Shown here in pieces: positions 18,752 to 27,327 of a stretch of DNA of 35,472 nucleotides. Every line of letters starts with the position of its first letter. Within the stretch, counting starts at the first letter, position 1. The notes below the pieces were generated by a model that was not told the DNA's origin, searched no databases, and saw only the letters and a list, made by a program, of their open reading frames with translations. Source of the stretch: Desulfobacteraceae bacterium (GTDB lineage: Bacteria > Desulfobacterota > Desulfobacteria > Desulfobacterales > JAABSP01); assembly GCA_011389855.1 (NCBI GenBank), contig JAABTM010000020.1:1-35472 (forward strand). Reading direction: 5' to 3'. The position numbers and the translations under genes were made by a program.

Positions 18752-18779
18752 ATAATAAATCATTCCTCGGATTTGACAA
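18752..18779 (-). promoter_or_regulatory. Sigma70-type promoter of lon
   Basis: On the minus strand TTGTCA (18774-18779) and TATTAT (18752-18757) are spaced by 16 nt, and the start codon lies about 46 nt beyond. Both boxes are one base off consensus. Confidence 0.6.
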
Positions 18780-18903
18780 CATGGACGCTTGATTTTTTTC
18801 GGTGATCCGCTTAAGATGCGGGCAAATACGGACGCAAAAGAGACCTCAACCGCGGGGTTCCCGGCCCGCCCGCGCAAAGAAAACAAAAAGGATCGCCGCA
18901 CCC

Positions 18904-19680
18904 ATGCCCCAACCGATCATCGTCGGAATTTTCGCCTTTTTCTTCGGGCTCTGCATCGGCAGCTTTCTCAATGTCTGCATCTACCGGCTGCCGACCTCCC
19001 GATCCATCGTCAGGCCCCGATCCATGTGCCTTAAATGCGGCCATCAGCTCTCCGCCGCCGACAACATCCCCCTCCTCAGCTACGCGGCGCTCGGGGGAAA
19101 ATGCCGGAGCTGCGGCGTGCGGATCTCTCTCCGCTATCCCCTGGTGGAACTGCTGAGCGGGATCATGGCCGTCGCCGCCCTCTACCGGTTCGGCCTCACG
19201 CCGCAGGCCCTGATCTATTATATTTTTATCGCGACCCTGATCGTCATCACCTTCATCGACCTGGACCACCGGATCATCCCCGACGTCGTCACCCTGCCGG
19301 GGATCCCCGTCTTCTTTCTGGCGGCCCTGTTCCTGCCGGAGGTGAGCGTCAAGGATTCCATCACCGGCCTGCTGGCGGGGGGCGGGATTCTGTTCCTGGT
19401 GGCCTGGTCCTACGAACGGTTGACGGGCAAGGAGGGCATGGGCGGGGGCGACATCAAGCTGCTGGCCATGATGGGGACGCTTTTGGGGTGGAAAGGGGTG
19501 GTCTTCACCATTTTTGTGTCCTCGGCCGCCGGGACCCTGGTGGGGATTCCCCTCATGCTGTTCAGCCGGGCCGACATGAAGCTGGCGATCCCCTACGGCC
19601 CCTTTCTGGCCGCCGCCTGCGTCGCATATTTCTTCTTTGGACCGGAACTGATCGGCTGGTATTTCAATATGCTCCGGTAG
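18904..19680 (+). CDS. pilD: Type IV prepilin peptidase / N-methyltransferase
   Basis: PilD cleaves the leader of type IV pilins and type II pseudopilins at the inner membrane and methylates the new N-terminus. The 258-residue protein has the paired zinc cysteines Cys42/Cys45 and Cys67/Cys70, followed by RYPLVELLSG. Its two catalytic aspartate regions are FIDLDHRIIPD (around residues 119-121) and GGGDIKLLAMMG (Asp183). About eight hydrophobic segments are present. I chose ATG 18904 because the protein then begins directly with the first membrane helix; an AAAAGGA lies 11 nt upstream. No pilin or secretion gene is adjacent, so it works with substrates encoded elsewhere. Confidence 0.96.
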   Translation: MPQPIIVGIFAFFFGLCIGSFLNVCIYRLPTSRSIVRPRSMCLKCGHQLSAADNIPLLSYAALGGKCRSCGVRISLRYPLVELLSGIMAVAALYRFGLTPQALIYYIFIATLIVITFIDLDHRIIPDVVTLPGIPVFFLAALFLPEVSVKDSITGLLAGGGILFLVAWSYERLTGKEGMGGGDIKLLAMMGTLLGWKGVVFTIFVSSAAGTLVGIPLMLFSRADMKLAIPYGPFLAAACVAYFFFGPELIGWYFNMLR

Positions 19681-19685
19681 GCGCC

Positions 19686-20768
19686 TCAGCCGGGATGACG
19701 TTCCGGGAGCATCCGCACCCCCAGGAGGAAGGCGACGGCCGCGCCCAGCAGCACCGCCGCCAGGATGGGCCGGACCACGAACCAGACCGCCGCGATAACG
19801 GCGAAGGAGAGGGCCGCCGCCACCAGAAACGCCAGCAGCCAGGGATCGGCCTTGGCGGCCAGCCCCCTGATGAAGGGTCCCCCCGTTTCCGCGCCCCGCA
19901 TGATAGGCGCGAAGACCAGGGCCAATCCCAGAAACATCAGCGCGAATCCCCCCAGACGCAGCCCCCAGGTCAGGGCGGCATGGCCCTCCCGGGCCGAGGG
20001 AAACACCCCGTCGACGCTGTGGGCGCCGACCCGCAGCAGGGAGATCATCCCCTTGTCGGACAGGTACGGCAAGAGCAGGTTCCCGGCCTGTCGCCCCACC
20101 ACGGTCACCGTCAGCGGCCCCGCCGCCTGGAAGGTCACCCGCAGATCCCCCACAGCCGGCTTTTCCGGGTCATCGCCGATAAAAAACCCATCCGATTGGC
20201 GGCGGGCGTCCCATCGGATATCCGCGGGCAGCCGGGCGAGAGCCTCCCGGTCGAGTTTCAGGGGGCGGAACCGGTCGATCTGTTCGATAAAGGGTTGAGA
20301 GAGGGTGTAGGCGCCGAGGGTCACCGTTTTGGCCGTGAATTCCCGGGCCGCATACGGGGGCGCCGGGGGATTCGGATGCTCGGCCGCCGCCTGGAATTCC
20401 GAGGACGGGATGGGTCGGATCGTTTTCTCCCGCCACTGATAGACCTCGACCCGCCGCCGCAGCTTGACGGCGTTGGCCGTCACCCCGAACACCGGATCCC
20501 GGAGGGTCTCGCCGGTGATGGCCAGGCCGCAGACGTGGACCAGCTTTCCGTTCATATCCGGATCGATATGGTCCATTCGCACGGGATGGACCTCCAGGAT
20601 CCCTTCCCCGGATCTCCGATACTGGCCGAGGGCCCGGCTCTCGTTCCAGAAGAGCAGCGGGAAGGCGGCGAGGAACAACGCCATTCCCGGCAATACCCAT
20701 CGATACAGGCGGCGCGGCCGTTCTGTTTGTGAAAGCGTGTGGGATTCCGAATCCAAAGTATCCGCCAT
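19686..20768 (-). CDS. TMEM43 (LUMA) family membrane protein
   Basis: This 360-residue protein has the layout of bacterial TMEM43-family proteins. One N-terminal membrane helix is followed by LLFWNESRALGQYRR (the family has a conserved FWNEGRAV-like phrase). A large periplasmic or lumenal domain of about 210 residues follows, and then a cluster of three to four C-terminal helices after SLLRVGAHS. The human member is a nuclear-envelope protein; the bacterial function is unknown. The stop codon lies 5 bp from that of pilD, so the pair converges with essentially no spacer. The start ATG follows GGGGCAGGG. Confidence 0.85.
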   Translation of the reverse strand: MADTLDSESHTLSQTERPRRLYRWVLPGMALFLAAFPLLFWNESRALGQYRRSGEGILEVHPVRMDHIDPDMNGKLVHVCGLAITGETLRDPVFGVTANAVKLRRRVEVYQWREKTIRPIPSSEFQAAAEHPNPPAPPYAAREFTAKTVTLGAYTLSQPFIEQIDRFRPLKLDREALARLPADIRWDARRQSDGFFIGDDPEKPAVGDLRVTFQAAGPLTVTVVGRQAGNLLLPYLSDKGMISLLRVGAHSVDGVFPSAREGHAALTWGLRLGGFALMFLGLALVFAPIMRGAETGGPFIRGLAAKADPWLLAFLVAAALSFAVIAAVWFVVRPILAAVLLGAAVAFLLGVRMLPERHPG

Positions 20769-20811
20769 CGCCCTGCCCCTTTGTGTTCAGGTTCACAAGG
20801 AATTCAGACGC

Positions 20812-20839
20812 ATTGTAACAAAATCCTAAAAAGATGCAA
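20812..20839 (-). promoter_or_regulatory. Candidate promoter of the TMEM43-family gene
   Basis: On the minus strand TTGCAT (20834-20839), a 16-nt spacer and TACAAT (20812-20817) precede the ATG at 20768 by about 40 nt. The -10 box is five of six to consensus, while the -35 box is weak. Confidence 0.4.
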
Positions 20840-20984
20840 CCTTAAGTCGAAGCCTGTTGTCCCCCCGAAAGAGGGATCGACCCTTTGTCCGTGCGCGGTC
20901 ATCGAAAATTGACATTTCGGGAGGGACGCTTACTTTGTCGCCAAACGATATCGGACACCGCAACGAAACCGCTAAGGAGGCGCC

Positions 20985-21386
20985 ATGGGAACGGTAAACA
21001 TCGACGACCTGAAGAATTATTTTGAAAACACCAAGGGAACCGGCGTGCTGGCCACGGCCGACAGCGACGGCAAGGTGGACGCCGCCATCTACGCCCGCCC
21101 CCACTTCATGGAGGACGGCACGGCGGCCGTGATCATGAACGACCGGCTGACCCACGCCAACATCCGCTCCAACCCCCATGCCGCCTTTCTCTTCATCGAA
21201 GAGGGCAAGGGCTACAAGGGGAAGCGGCTCTATATGACCATGGTCCGGGAGGAAGAAGAAAGCGAGCTGCTCTACGAACTGAAGCGGCGTCAGTACGCTT
21301 CCAATGCCGAGGCCTCCAAGGGGCCGAAGTTCCTGGTCTTCTTTAAGGTCAACGACGCTTTGCCCCTGGTAGGCGCCGGCGAATAG
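20985..21386 (+). CDS. Pyridoxamine 5'-phosphate oxidase-like flavin-binding protein
   Basis: This 133-residue protein has the split-barrel FMN-binding pattern of the PPOX family: GTGVLATADSDGKVDAAIYARP, then TAAVIMNDRLTHANIRSNPHAAFLFIE. It is much shorter than true PdxH, so a B6-synthesis role is unlikely; a small flavoprotein or redox sensor is more plausible, without a specific substrate visible. AAGGAGG stands 5 nt before the ATG. A perfect TTGACA at 20909-20914 may be its -35 box, but the matching -10 (TTACTT region) is poor. The stop is 9 bp from the convergent rarD stop. Confidence 0.88.
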   Translation: MGTVNIDDLKNYFENTKGTGVLATADSDGKVDAAIYARPHFMEDGTAAVIMNDRLTHANIRSNPHAAFLFIEEGKGYKGKRLYMTMVREEEESELLYELKRRQYASNAEASKGPKFLVFFKVNDALPLVGAGE

Positions 21387-21395
21387 GCCGGGCCG

Positions 21396-22310
21396 TCAGG
21401 CCCGGGGATGGGTCCGGCGGTAGTACCGGAAGGAGTCGACCGAATAGATGGCCAGGGCGATCCAGATGAGGGCGAAGGCCAGGGCCTTGGCGCCGGAAAA
21501 GGGCTCCCCGAAGGCAAAGACCGCCAGAAAGAAACTGCACGTCGGCGCGATATACTGGAGAAAGCCGACCGTGCTCAAATGGATGCGGCGCGCGCCGATG
21601 GTGAACAGCAACAGGGGCAATCCCGTCACCGTGGCGGCGCCCATCAGCAGGATCGAAATGGCGGCGCCGGCGCGGAGAAACGCCCCCTGCCCCGTCGCAT
21701 CCAGGAACACCAGATAGGCCATCGCCGGCGCCGACAACAGCAGGGTTTCAATGGTCAACCCCACGAGAGCGCCGACCGCCACCATCTTCCGGATGAGGCC
21801 GTAAAAACCGAAGGAAAAGGCGAGGATCAGCGCCATCCAGGGGATGCGCCCATAGCCGAACGTCAGGTACAACACGGCAACGGCGGCGATGACCACGGCC
21901 GCGCCCTGAATGGGCCGCAACCGCTCCTTCAGCACGAGCGTGCCCAGCAGCACGTTGACCAGGGGGCTGATGTAATAGCCGAGGCTGGTCTGCAAGATCT
22001 GATCGTGGTTTATGGCATATATAAAGGTGAACCAGTTGACGGTCACAAAGACGGTGGAAGCCAGCAGGCCGATCATCCGGCGCGGGGTTTTCAACGTGGC
22101 GATGAACTCCGACCACCGGCCCCGGAGCGCCAGAAAGGGCAGGAGGAACAAAAACGACCAGACCATCCGGTGCATGAGGATCTCGAAGGCGTCCACGCTT
22201 TTAAGGAGCTTCCAGTAGGCCGGGCTCAACCCCCAGATGAGAAAGGCCAGAATCGCGCAGGCGACCCCGGCCGACGCCCCGTCGTCCGCCCCTTTTTGAG
22301 TTGTCGCCAT
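21396..22310 (-). CDS. rarD: RarD-type EamA (DMT) transporter
   Basis: The 304-residue protein has ten membrane segments in two EamA repeats. The RarD hallmark opening is FLIWGLSPAYWKLLKSVDAFEILMHRM-like, cited here only in parts: FLIWGLSPAYWK and EILMHRMVWS. A further conserved segment is NWFTFIYAINHDQILQTSLG. The C-terminal half has LSTVGFLQYIAPTCSFFLAVF. Family members are inner-membrane metabolite/drug transporters whose substrate is rarely known. The gene is divergent from panP (85 bp between starts) and convergent with the PPOX-like gene. Confidence 0.93.
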   Translation of the reverse strand: MATTQKGADDGASAGVACAILAFLIWGLSPAYWKLLKSVDAFEILMHRMVWSFLFLLPFLALRGRWSEFIATLKTPRRMIGLLASTVFVTVNWFTFIYAINHDQILQTSLGYYISPLVNVLLGTLVLKERLRPIQGAAVVIAAVAVLYLTFGYGRIPWMALILAFSFGFYGLIRKMVAVGALVGLTIETLLLSAPAMAYLVFLDATGQGAFLRAGAAISILLMGAATVTGLPLLLFTIGARRIHLSTVGFLQYIAPTCSFFLAVFAFGEPFSGAKALAFALIWIALAIYSVDSFRYYRRTHPRA

Positions 22311-22395
22311 GTGTCGGCTCCTGTTCCCTGATGTTTGAATCTCGAAAAACAGATGACCCTATCCTGAAACCACCGCCCGTGTCAAAGGATTCCCC

Positions 22396-24006
22396 ATGAA
22401 AACCGACGGCGCCCCATCGACATCGCCCCCGCCCCCAGGTCTCGTCGCCAACTGGGAGACCCTCCAGCGGATCTTCATCCGGCCGGAAAACGAGGCGGCC
22501 CGGGCCGTGCTGCTCAAGTACATGGAGCAGATCCTTTTCGGCCTCCACGACTTTCTGAAGCAGCACCTGGGTATCACCCAGGAGGCGAGCCTCAAGGATC
22601 TGGCCGACCGGTTCACCGACAGCCGGATCGGCGAGCATCCGGTGAGAAAGCTGGCCGACGTCATCAACGGCCTCATCGAGGAGGTCGCCCCCCATGCCGT
22701 CAACGTGGCCTCTCCCTATTTCGTCGGTCACATGACCTCGGCCATTCCGTTTTACATGGTCCATCTGGCCACCATCGTGGCGGCCCTCAACCAGAATCCG
22801 GTGAAGCTGGAGACCTCCAAAGTGGTGTCGGTGCTGGAGCGGCAGGTGCTGGCCAAAATCCACCGGGTGGTGTATGGGTTCGACGGCGGTTTCTACCACC
22901 GCCACATCCAGAAACCCGAATCGACCCTGGGCGGTTTCGTGGAAGACGGCACCCTGGCCAACATGACGGCGCTGTGGGTGGCCCGGAACACCCTCCTGGG
23001 CGCCAAGCCCGGATTCGACGGCGTTGAAAAAGAAGGCATGGCCGCGGCCCTGGCGGCCCACGGCATTCTGCGCTGCGTGGTCCTGGTCTCCCGGCTGGGT
23101 CATTATTCCCTCCGGAAATCGGCCGGCGTGCTGGGGATCGGCAACCGGAACGTGATCCCCGTGCCCGTGGACGCCGGCCAGCGGCTGGACATCAACGCCC
23201 TGGAGGAAACCCTCCGGACCCTGAAGCGGGACGAGCCCGGGACCCGGATCTTAGCGGTGGTGGGCGTCGCCGGGACCACCGAGACCGGCACGGTGGACCC
23301 GCTGGAGGCCATGGCCGGCATCTGCGAGCGGGAAAAGATCCATTTCCATGTGGATGCGGCCTGGGGCGGCCCCACCCTGCTCTCCGGGACCTATCGCCAT
23401 CTCCTGAAGGGCATCGAACGGGCCGATTCGGCGACCATCGACGGCCACAAGCAGTTCTACATGCCCATGAGCTGCGGCATGGTCTATTTCAAAAACCCGA
23501 CTCATATGGACGCCGCGGCCTATCACGCCCGGTACATCAACCGGCCCGGCTCGGTGGACCTGGGGATCCGGTCCCTGGTGGGCTCCCGTGCCGCCGCTTC
23601 ATTGGTGCTGGGCTCGGCCCTGGACATCATGGGATCCCGGGGGTACGCCCTCCTCATCGACCACGGCATCGAACTGGCCCGGTCATTCGCCGGCGAAATC
23701 ATGAAGCGGCCGCTGTTCCAACTGGTCACGCCCCCCTGCCTCAACATCCTCACCTATCGACTGCTGCCCGAAGGGACGGAAGCCGATACGGAAACGGCCA
23801 ACAGGATCAACAAGACGGTCCAGCGGCTTCAGCGGGAAGCGGGTCGGAGCTTCGTTTCCCGGACCACCCTTTCCCTCCCGGAGACCGGCGAGACCGTGGT
23901 CCTCCGGGTGGTGCTCATGAACCCCTTCACGACCATCGGGATCCTCCGGGAGATCCTCGACGAGCAGGAGACCCTCTACCGCCGCGAGATCGCCGGCCGG
24001 CCTTGA
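22396..24006 (+). CDS. panP: PLP-dependent decarboxylase, PanP-like aspartate 1-decarboxylase
   Basis: A group II PLP decarboxylase of 536 residues. The PLP lysine lies in DGHKQFYMPMSCGM (Lys352), with HVDAAWGG upstream as the cofactor-stacking and aspartate region. The N-terminal segment NVASPYFVGHMTSAIP and LNQNPVKLETSK match my memory of the PanP branch, which makes beta-alanine for coenzyme A where PanD is missing. Glutamate or aromatic decarboxylases of the same fold are the alternatives. AAAGGA is 8 nt upstream of the ATG. Its stop codon at 24004-24006 lies inside the -35 box of the htpG promoter. No panB or panC is nearby to support the pathway call. Confidence 0.8.
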   Translation: MKTDGAPSTSPPPPGLVANWETLQRIFIRPENEAARAVLLKYMEQILFGLHDFLKQHLGITQEASLKDLADRFTDSRIGEHPVRKLADVINGLIEEVAPHAVNVASPYFVGHMTSAIPFYMVHLATIVAALNQNPVKLETSKVVSVLERQVLAKIHRVVYGFDGGFYHRHIQKPESTLGGFVEDGTLANMTALWVARNTLLGAKPGFDGVEKEGMAAALAAHGILRCVVLVSRLGHYSLRKSAGVLGIGNRNVIPVPVDAGQRLDINALEETLRTLKRDEPGTRILAVVGVAGTTETGTVDPLEAMAGICEREKIHFHVDAAWGGPTLLSGTYRHLLKGIERADSATIDGHKQFYMPMSCGMVYFKNPTHMDAAAYHARYINRPGSVDLGIRSLVGSRAAASLVLGSALDIMGSRGYALLIDHGIELARSFAGEIMKRPLFQLVTPPCLNILTYRLLPEGTEADTETANRINKTVQRLQREAGRSFVSRTTLSLPETGETVVLRVVLMNPFTTIGILREILDEQETLYRREIAGRP

Positions 24007-24030
24007 CATTTTCCATTTCGCGCCCATTTT
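24002..24030 (+). promoter_or_regulatory. Sigma32-like heat-shock promoter of htpG
   Basis: CTTGACA (24002-24008), a 13-nt spacer and GCCCATTTT (24022-24030) match the sigma32 consensus CTTGAAA-N13/14-CCCCATnT closely. The predicted transcript starts near 24038 and has a leader of about 77 nt. The -35 box includes the panP stop codon. Confidence 0.75.
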
Positions 24031-24114
24031 ATTGTTGAAAATTGAGCGCATATCCGAAAACGGATTTATTTTATCATTTTTAGAGACTTTATTCGACAAA
24101 GGAGCTATCCGCCT

Positions 24115-26046
24115 ATGACCGCCAGGAAAGAAACCCATGAGTTTAAAACCGAGGTCAAACAGATCCTCAACCTCATCATCAACTCCCTCTACTCCAACCG
24201 GGACATCTTCCTCCGGGAGCTGATCTCCAATGGATCGGACGCCATCGACCGCCTCCGGTTCAAGTCCCAGACCGAGCCGGACATCCTCGGGGGCGACGCC
24301 GAACTCCGGATCCGGCTTATCCCCCACAAGGAAAACCGCACCCTGGAGGTCTCCGACAACGGCATCGGCATGACCTACGACGAGATCATGGAGAACATCG
24401 GCACCATCGCCAGGAGCGGCACCGCCTCCTTTCTGGCGGCCCTGGAAGCCTCCCAAAGCGCCGACGTCCTCACCCCGGAACTCATCGGCCAGTTCGGCGT
24501 CGGGTTCTACAGCGCTTTTATCGTGGCCGACAAGGTGACCGTCCTCACCCGGGCCGCCGGCGAGGAGAAGGGCGTGAAATGGGAGTCCGAGGGCGACGGG
24601 GCCTATACCATCGAGGAGATCGACCGGCCCTTCCGGGGCACATCGGTCATCCTGAAGCTCAAGGAGCATGAGGAGGGCGAAGCCGATTTCACCGACCAGT
24701 GGACCCTCCAGTCCATCGTCAAAAAGCACTCCGATTTCGTCCGCTATCCCATCGTCATGGACATGGAGAAGCAGGAGCCGATCCCGGAAGAAGAACAGAT
24801 CAAGGACAAGGACGGCAAGCCGGTGGGCGAGACCATGCGCACGGTGGTCAAGGAGGAGACCCTCAACTCCATGAAGGCCATCTGGGCCCGCAACAAGAGC
24901 GAGGTCACGGACGAGGAATACAAGGAGTTCTACAAACACCTCAGCCACGACTGGAACGACCCGCTGACCCATCTCCACCTGAAGCTGGAAGGGGTCACGG
25001 AGTACAGCGCCCTGCTCTACATCCCCGGCAGCGCCCCTTTCGACATGTTCGACCGGGAACGGAAACACGGCATCCGGCTGTTCTGCAAACGGGTCTTCAT
25101 CATGGACGACTGCAAGGAACTGATGCCGGAATACCTTCGCTTCATCAAGGGCGTGGTGGACGCGCCGGATCTCAACCTCAACGTCAGCCGGGAGATCCTC
25201 CAGCAGGACCGGCTGGTAAGGAACATCCGGAAAAACCTGGTCAAAAAGGTGCTGGAGCTGATCAAGAACCTGGAGGAGAAGGATTTCGAGACCTTCTACG
25301 AGGAGTTCGGCCAGGTTCTGAAGGAGGGGGTCCACACCGACTGGGACAACAAGGACAAGATCGCCGAGCTGATCCGGTTCAAGACCACCCGGTCCGAGGA
25401 CAAGCTGATCTCCCTGAAGCAGTACGTGGAGAACATGAAGCCGGACCAGAAGGAGATCTACTACATCACCGGCGAAAACCTCACCACCATCGCCAACAGC
25501 CCGCTGCTGGAGCGGCTCAAGGAGAAGGACTACGAAGTCCTGCTCATGACCGATCCGGTGGACGAATTCGTGGTGACCTCGCTCACCGAATACGACGGCA
25601 AGCAGTTGAAGAGCGCGGAAAAAGGCGATCTGGACATCGAGGAGGGGAAGGAAGAAAAAGAGAAGAAGGACGCCTACACCGCCCTGTTCGGCTTCATCAA
25701 AACCAAACTCCAGGACAAAGTCAAGGACGTCAAGCCCTCCTCGCGGCTCAAGGACTCCATCGCCTGCCTGTCCGGCGACGCCTACGACATGAGCGCCTAC
25801 ATGGAAAAGCTGCTCAAGGCCTCCGGCGCCCAGGCCCCCGAGAACAAGCGGGTATTGGAGATCAACACCGGCCACCCGGTTGTGGACAAGATCAAGACCA
25901 AATTCGAGTCCAACCGCGACGACCCGTCGTTGTCCGATTACAGCGAGCTGTTGTTCGACATGGCGGTGATCAGCGAAGGCGGGAAGGTGGAAAACCCGTC
26001 GAAGTTCAATAAAATGATCGGGGAGTTGATGACGAGCGCGTTGTAG
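24115..26046 (+). CDS. htpG: Molecular chaperone HtpG (Hsp90)
   Basis: HtpG is the cytosolic bacterial Hsp90. The 643-residue protein has the N-terminal GHKL ATPase motifs [25 protein letters not shown] and GQFGVGFYS. The middle domain carries [12 protein letters not shown] and [15 protein letters not shown], the latter with the catalytic-loop arginine. The C-terminal dimerisation domain ends the protein at normal length. The first motif reads NGSDA where most Hsp90 proteins have NASDA; the ATP-contacting Asn and Asp are kept. AAAGGAG lies 10 nt before ATG 24115. A sigma32-like promoter lies upstream and a strong terminator follows, so htpG is likely a single-gene heat-shock unit. Confidence 0.98.
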   Translation: MTARKETHEFKTEVKQILNLIINSLYSNRDIFLRELISNGSDAIDRLRFKSQTEPDILGGDAELRIRLIPHKENRTLEVSDNGIGMTYDEIMENIGTIARSGTASFLAALEASQSADVLTPELIGQFGVGFYSAFIVADKVTVLTRAAGEEKGVKWESEGDGAYTIEEIDRPFRGTSVILKLKEHEEGEADFTDQWTLQSIVKKHSDFVRYPIVMDMEKQEPIPEEEQIKDKDGKPVGETMRTVVKEETLNSMKAIWARNKSEVTDEEYKEFYKHLSHDWNDPLTHLHLKLEGVTEYSALLYIPGSAPFDMFDRERKHGIRLFCKRVFIMDDCKELMPEYLRFIKGVVDAPDLNLNVSREILQQDRLVRNIRKNLVKKVLELIKNLEEKDFETFYEEFGQVLKEGVHTDWDNKDKIAELIRFKTTRSEDKLISLKQYVENMKPDQKEIYYITGENLTTIANSPLLERLKEKDYEVLLMTDPVDEFVVTSLTEYDGKQLKSAEKGDLDIEEGKEEKEKKDAYTALFGFIKTKLQDKVKDVKPSSRLKDSIACLSGDAYDMSAYMEKLLKASGAQAPENKRVLEINTGHPVVDKIKTKFESNRDDPSLSDYSELLFDMAVISEGGKVENPSKFNKMIGELMTSAL

Positions 26047-26064
26047 GATTTTGCGCTCCGCCCT

Positions 26065-26109
26065 CCCCTGCCCCTTCCTGTCCCTTTTGGGACGGGCAGG
26101 GGTTTTTTT
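26065..26109 (+). terminator. Intrinsic terminator of htpG
   Basis: CCCCTGCCC pairs with GGGCAGGGG below a 6-nt bulge, with an upper GTCCC/GGGAC stem and TTTT loop. A run of seven T follows at 26103-26109, starting 57 bp after the htpG stop. Confidence 0.93.
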
Positions 26110-26121
26110 CGCAATGCGTCT

Positions 26122-26973
26122 TCATGGGATGCGCCTTGCTGTCCCATGCGCCTCCAAAAACCCCCTCACCGTCTCCTCATACCCCGCCTGAGCCGAAGCG
26201 TCGCTGTGCCCCGCTCCCTTCGCCACCCATAGCTGGGCACGCCCCTCGGGAAAGCTCCGGGCCAGTTTTTCCGCATAAGATACGGGGAATGTGGGGTCGA
26301 GTTCGCCGTGGATCAGTAGCACCGGCACATCCAGGTTCCGGGCGAGGGCGGCGGGGCTGGTCTCTTCCAGTTCTTTTCCGTAGAGCGCCTTTTCCATCCA
26401 GAAGATGATGGCCGGGCCGAACACCTTTCCGAAAAAGCGGTTGAAGGAGCGATAGAGGCTCAGCAGGGCCGGTTTGGCGTCGGCGTAGCTTCCCTCCAGG
26501 AAGAGAAGCCGGATCCTGTGCGGCATCTTCGCCGCCGCGATCATGGCGCCGGCCGATCCGGCGGAGTGGCCGTAGAGCAGCACCGGTTCGCCCACCCATT
26601 TCAGCACCGTCTCGATGTCTTCGCCGAATCTGAAGGCGTTCATCATCCGGCGCCGGGAGGAACCGCCATGGTCCCGGGCGCTGTGGATGACCGTGGTGTA
26701 TCCCCACGCGCCGAACATCCGGGCCCGGTTGACCATTCGGTCGCGGTTTCGGCTCCAGCCGTGGGCCAGCACCACGATGCCCTTGGATGGCCCGTCCGGT
26801 TCGATGCGCCAGACTTCCAGAAAGCCGCCGTCCACCGCCGGAATGGCGACATCGGTGACCGAACCCCAGTCGGGGGATTCCTTTACCGGCCGCCGGGGTT
26901 GGGCGTGGACCAGGTAAGTGAAAAGTATAGAGAGAACCCCGTAAACCAGCGCCGCGAATAGAATGATGTTCAT
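26122..26973 (-). CDS. Alpha/beta hydrolase, membrane-anchored
   Basis: This 283-residue serine hydrolase has one N-terminal hydrophobic segment (residues 3-24) followed by a periplasmic or membrane-tethered domain. The oxyanion-side motif is VLAHGWSRNRDRM, the nucleophile elbow GHSAGS, the acid LIHGELDPTFPV and the catalytic histidine AGHSD. The substrate cannot be read from sequence; the family includes esterases, peptidases and lipases. The start codon is 6 bp after the stop of a 36-codon old-yellow-enzyme stump, so its expression probably depends on that stump's promoter and operator. Confidence 0.88.
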   Translation of the reverse strand: MNIILFAALVYGVLSILFTYLVHAQPRRPVKESPDWGSVTDVAIPAVDGGFLEVWRIEPDGPSKGIVVLAHGWSRNRDRMVNRARMFGAWGYTTVIHSARDHGGSSRRRMMNAFRFGEDIETVLKWVGEPVLLYGHSAGSAGAMIAAAKMPHRIRLLFLEGSYADAKPALLSLYRSFNRFFGKVFGPAIIFWMEKALYGKELEETSPAALARNLDVPVLLIHGELDPTFPVSYAEKLARSFPEGRAQLWVAKGAGHSDASAQAGYEETVRGFLEAHGTARRIP

Positions 26974-26979
26974 GGCCGG

Positions 26980-27090
26980 TTACGCCGCTCCTTCCCGCTC
27001 CGCGGCCATTCCCTCCCAGGTCGCCGACCGGATGAACCGATTGGGCAGGGTCATGCCGTTGATGTCGCTCGTTTGAAACAGGATGCTCAT
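26980..27090 (-). pseudogene. N-terminal stump of an old-yellow-enzyme (NADH:flavin oxidoreductase) gene
   Basis: The 36-codon frame from ATG 27090 reads LFQTSDINGMTLPNRFIRSATWEG, quoted here in parts as DINGMTLPNRF and IRSATWEGMA, which is the conserved N-terminus of OYE-type oxidoreductases (about 350-400 residues in full). After EGMAA it diverges and stops. A good ribosome binding site (AAAGGAG) and a promoter remain. The rest of the enzyme is absent from both strands nearby, so an internal deletion or a frameshifting rearrangement seems to have removed it up to the start of the hydrolase gene. It could now serve as a leader peptide. Confidence 0.75.
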
Positions 27091-27151
27091 GCTGGGGGCG
27101 CTCCTTTCTTTCCGGATCGAAAACAGGTTTTTCTCCAATTCTTCGGCCTCG

Positions 27152-27179
27152 AATATACCATTCGGTATTTTTCTGTCAA
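27152..27179 (-). promoter_or_regulatory. Promoter with TetR-like operator before the OYE stump and hydrolase
   Basis: On the minus strand a perfect TTGACA (27174-27179), 16-nt spacer and TATATT (27152-27157) form a good sigma70 promoter. The palindrome ATACC-GAAT-GGTAT (27155-27168) fills most of the spacer and overlaps the -10 box, the usual place for a TetR-family repressor. No repressor gene is in the window. Confidence 0.65.
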
Positions 27180-27210
27180 TCCGCAACCCCGTATGGCCTC
27201 GAAAAAAGAT

Positions 27211-27244
27211 AACCCTTCGCCCCCCAAATCGGGGACGAAGGGTT
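27211..27244 (-). terminator. Strong terminator after the cytochrome gene
   Basis: AACCCTTCG pairs with CGAAGGGTT, with inner CCCC/GGGG pairing. On the minus strand it is followed by ATCTTTTTTC. It lies about 84 bp past the stop of the dihaem cytochrome gene. Confidence 0.9.
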
Positions 27245-27273
27245 CGGATGAGGAGGGGGATTATGGGGGAAAA

Positions 27274-27307
27274 GGCGCAGAGGGCGTCCAGCCAAGGGCC
27301 TTGCGCC
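27274..27307 (-). terminator. Weaker first hairpin of a tandem terminator
   Basis: GGCGCA pairs with TGCGCC across a G/C-rich loop with partial inner pairing, followed on the minus strand by TTTTCCCCC. It precedes the strong terminator at 27211-27244. Confidence 0.45.
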
Positions 27308-27327
27308 GGTGGGAACCGGAGAATCTT

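Noticed and set aside
18789-18817. Possible promoter for pilD (TTGATT with a TAAGAT-like -10)
   Set aside because: Both boxes match poorly, and the region also contains the better-supported lon promoter on the other strand.
23683-25875. 730-residue frame opposite htpG and the end of panP
   Set aside because: It spans the htpG promoter and leader and has Leu/Asp/Val mirror composition, with no ribosome binding site or motif support.
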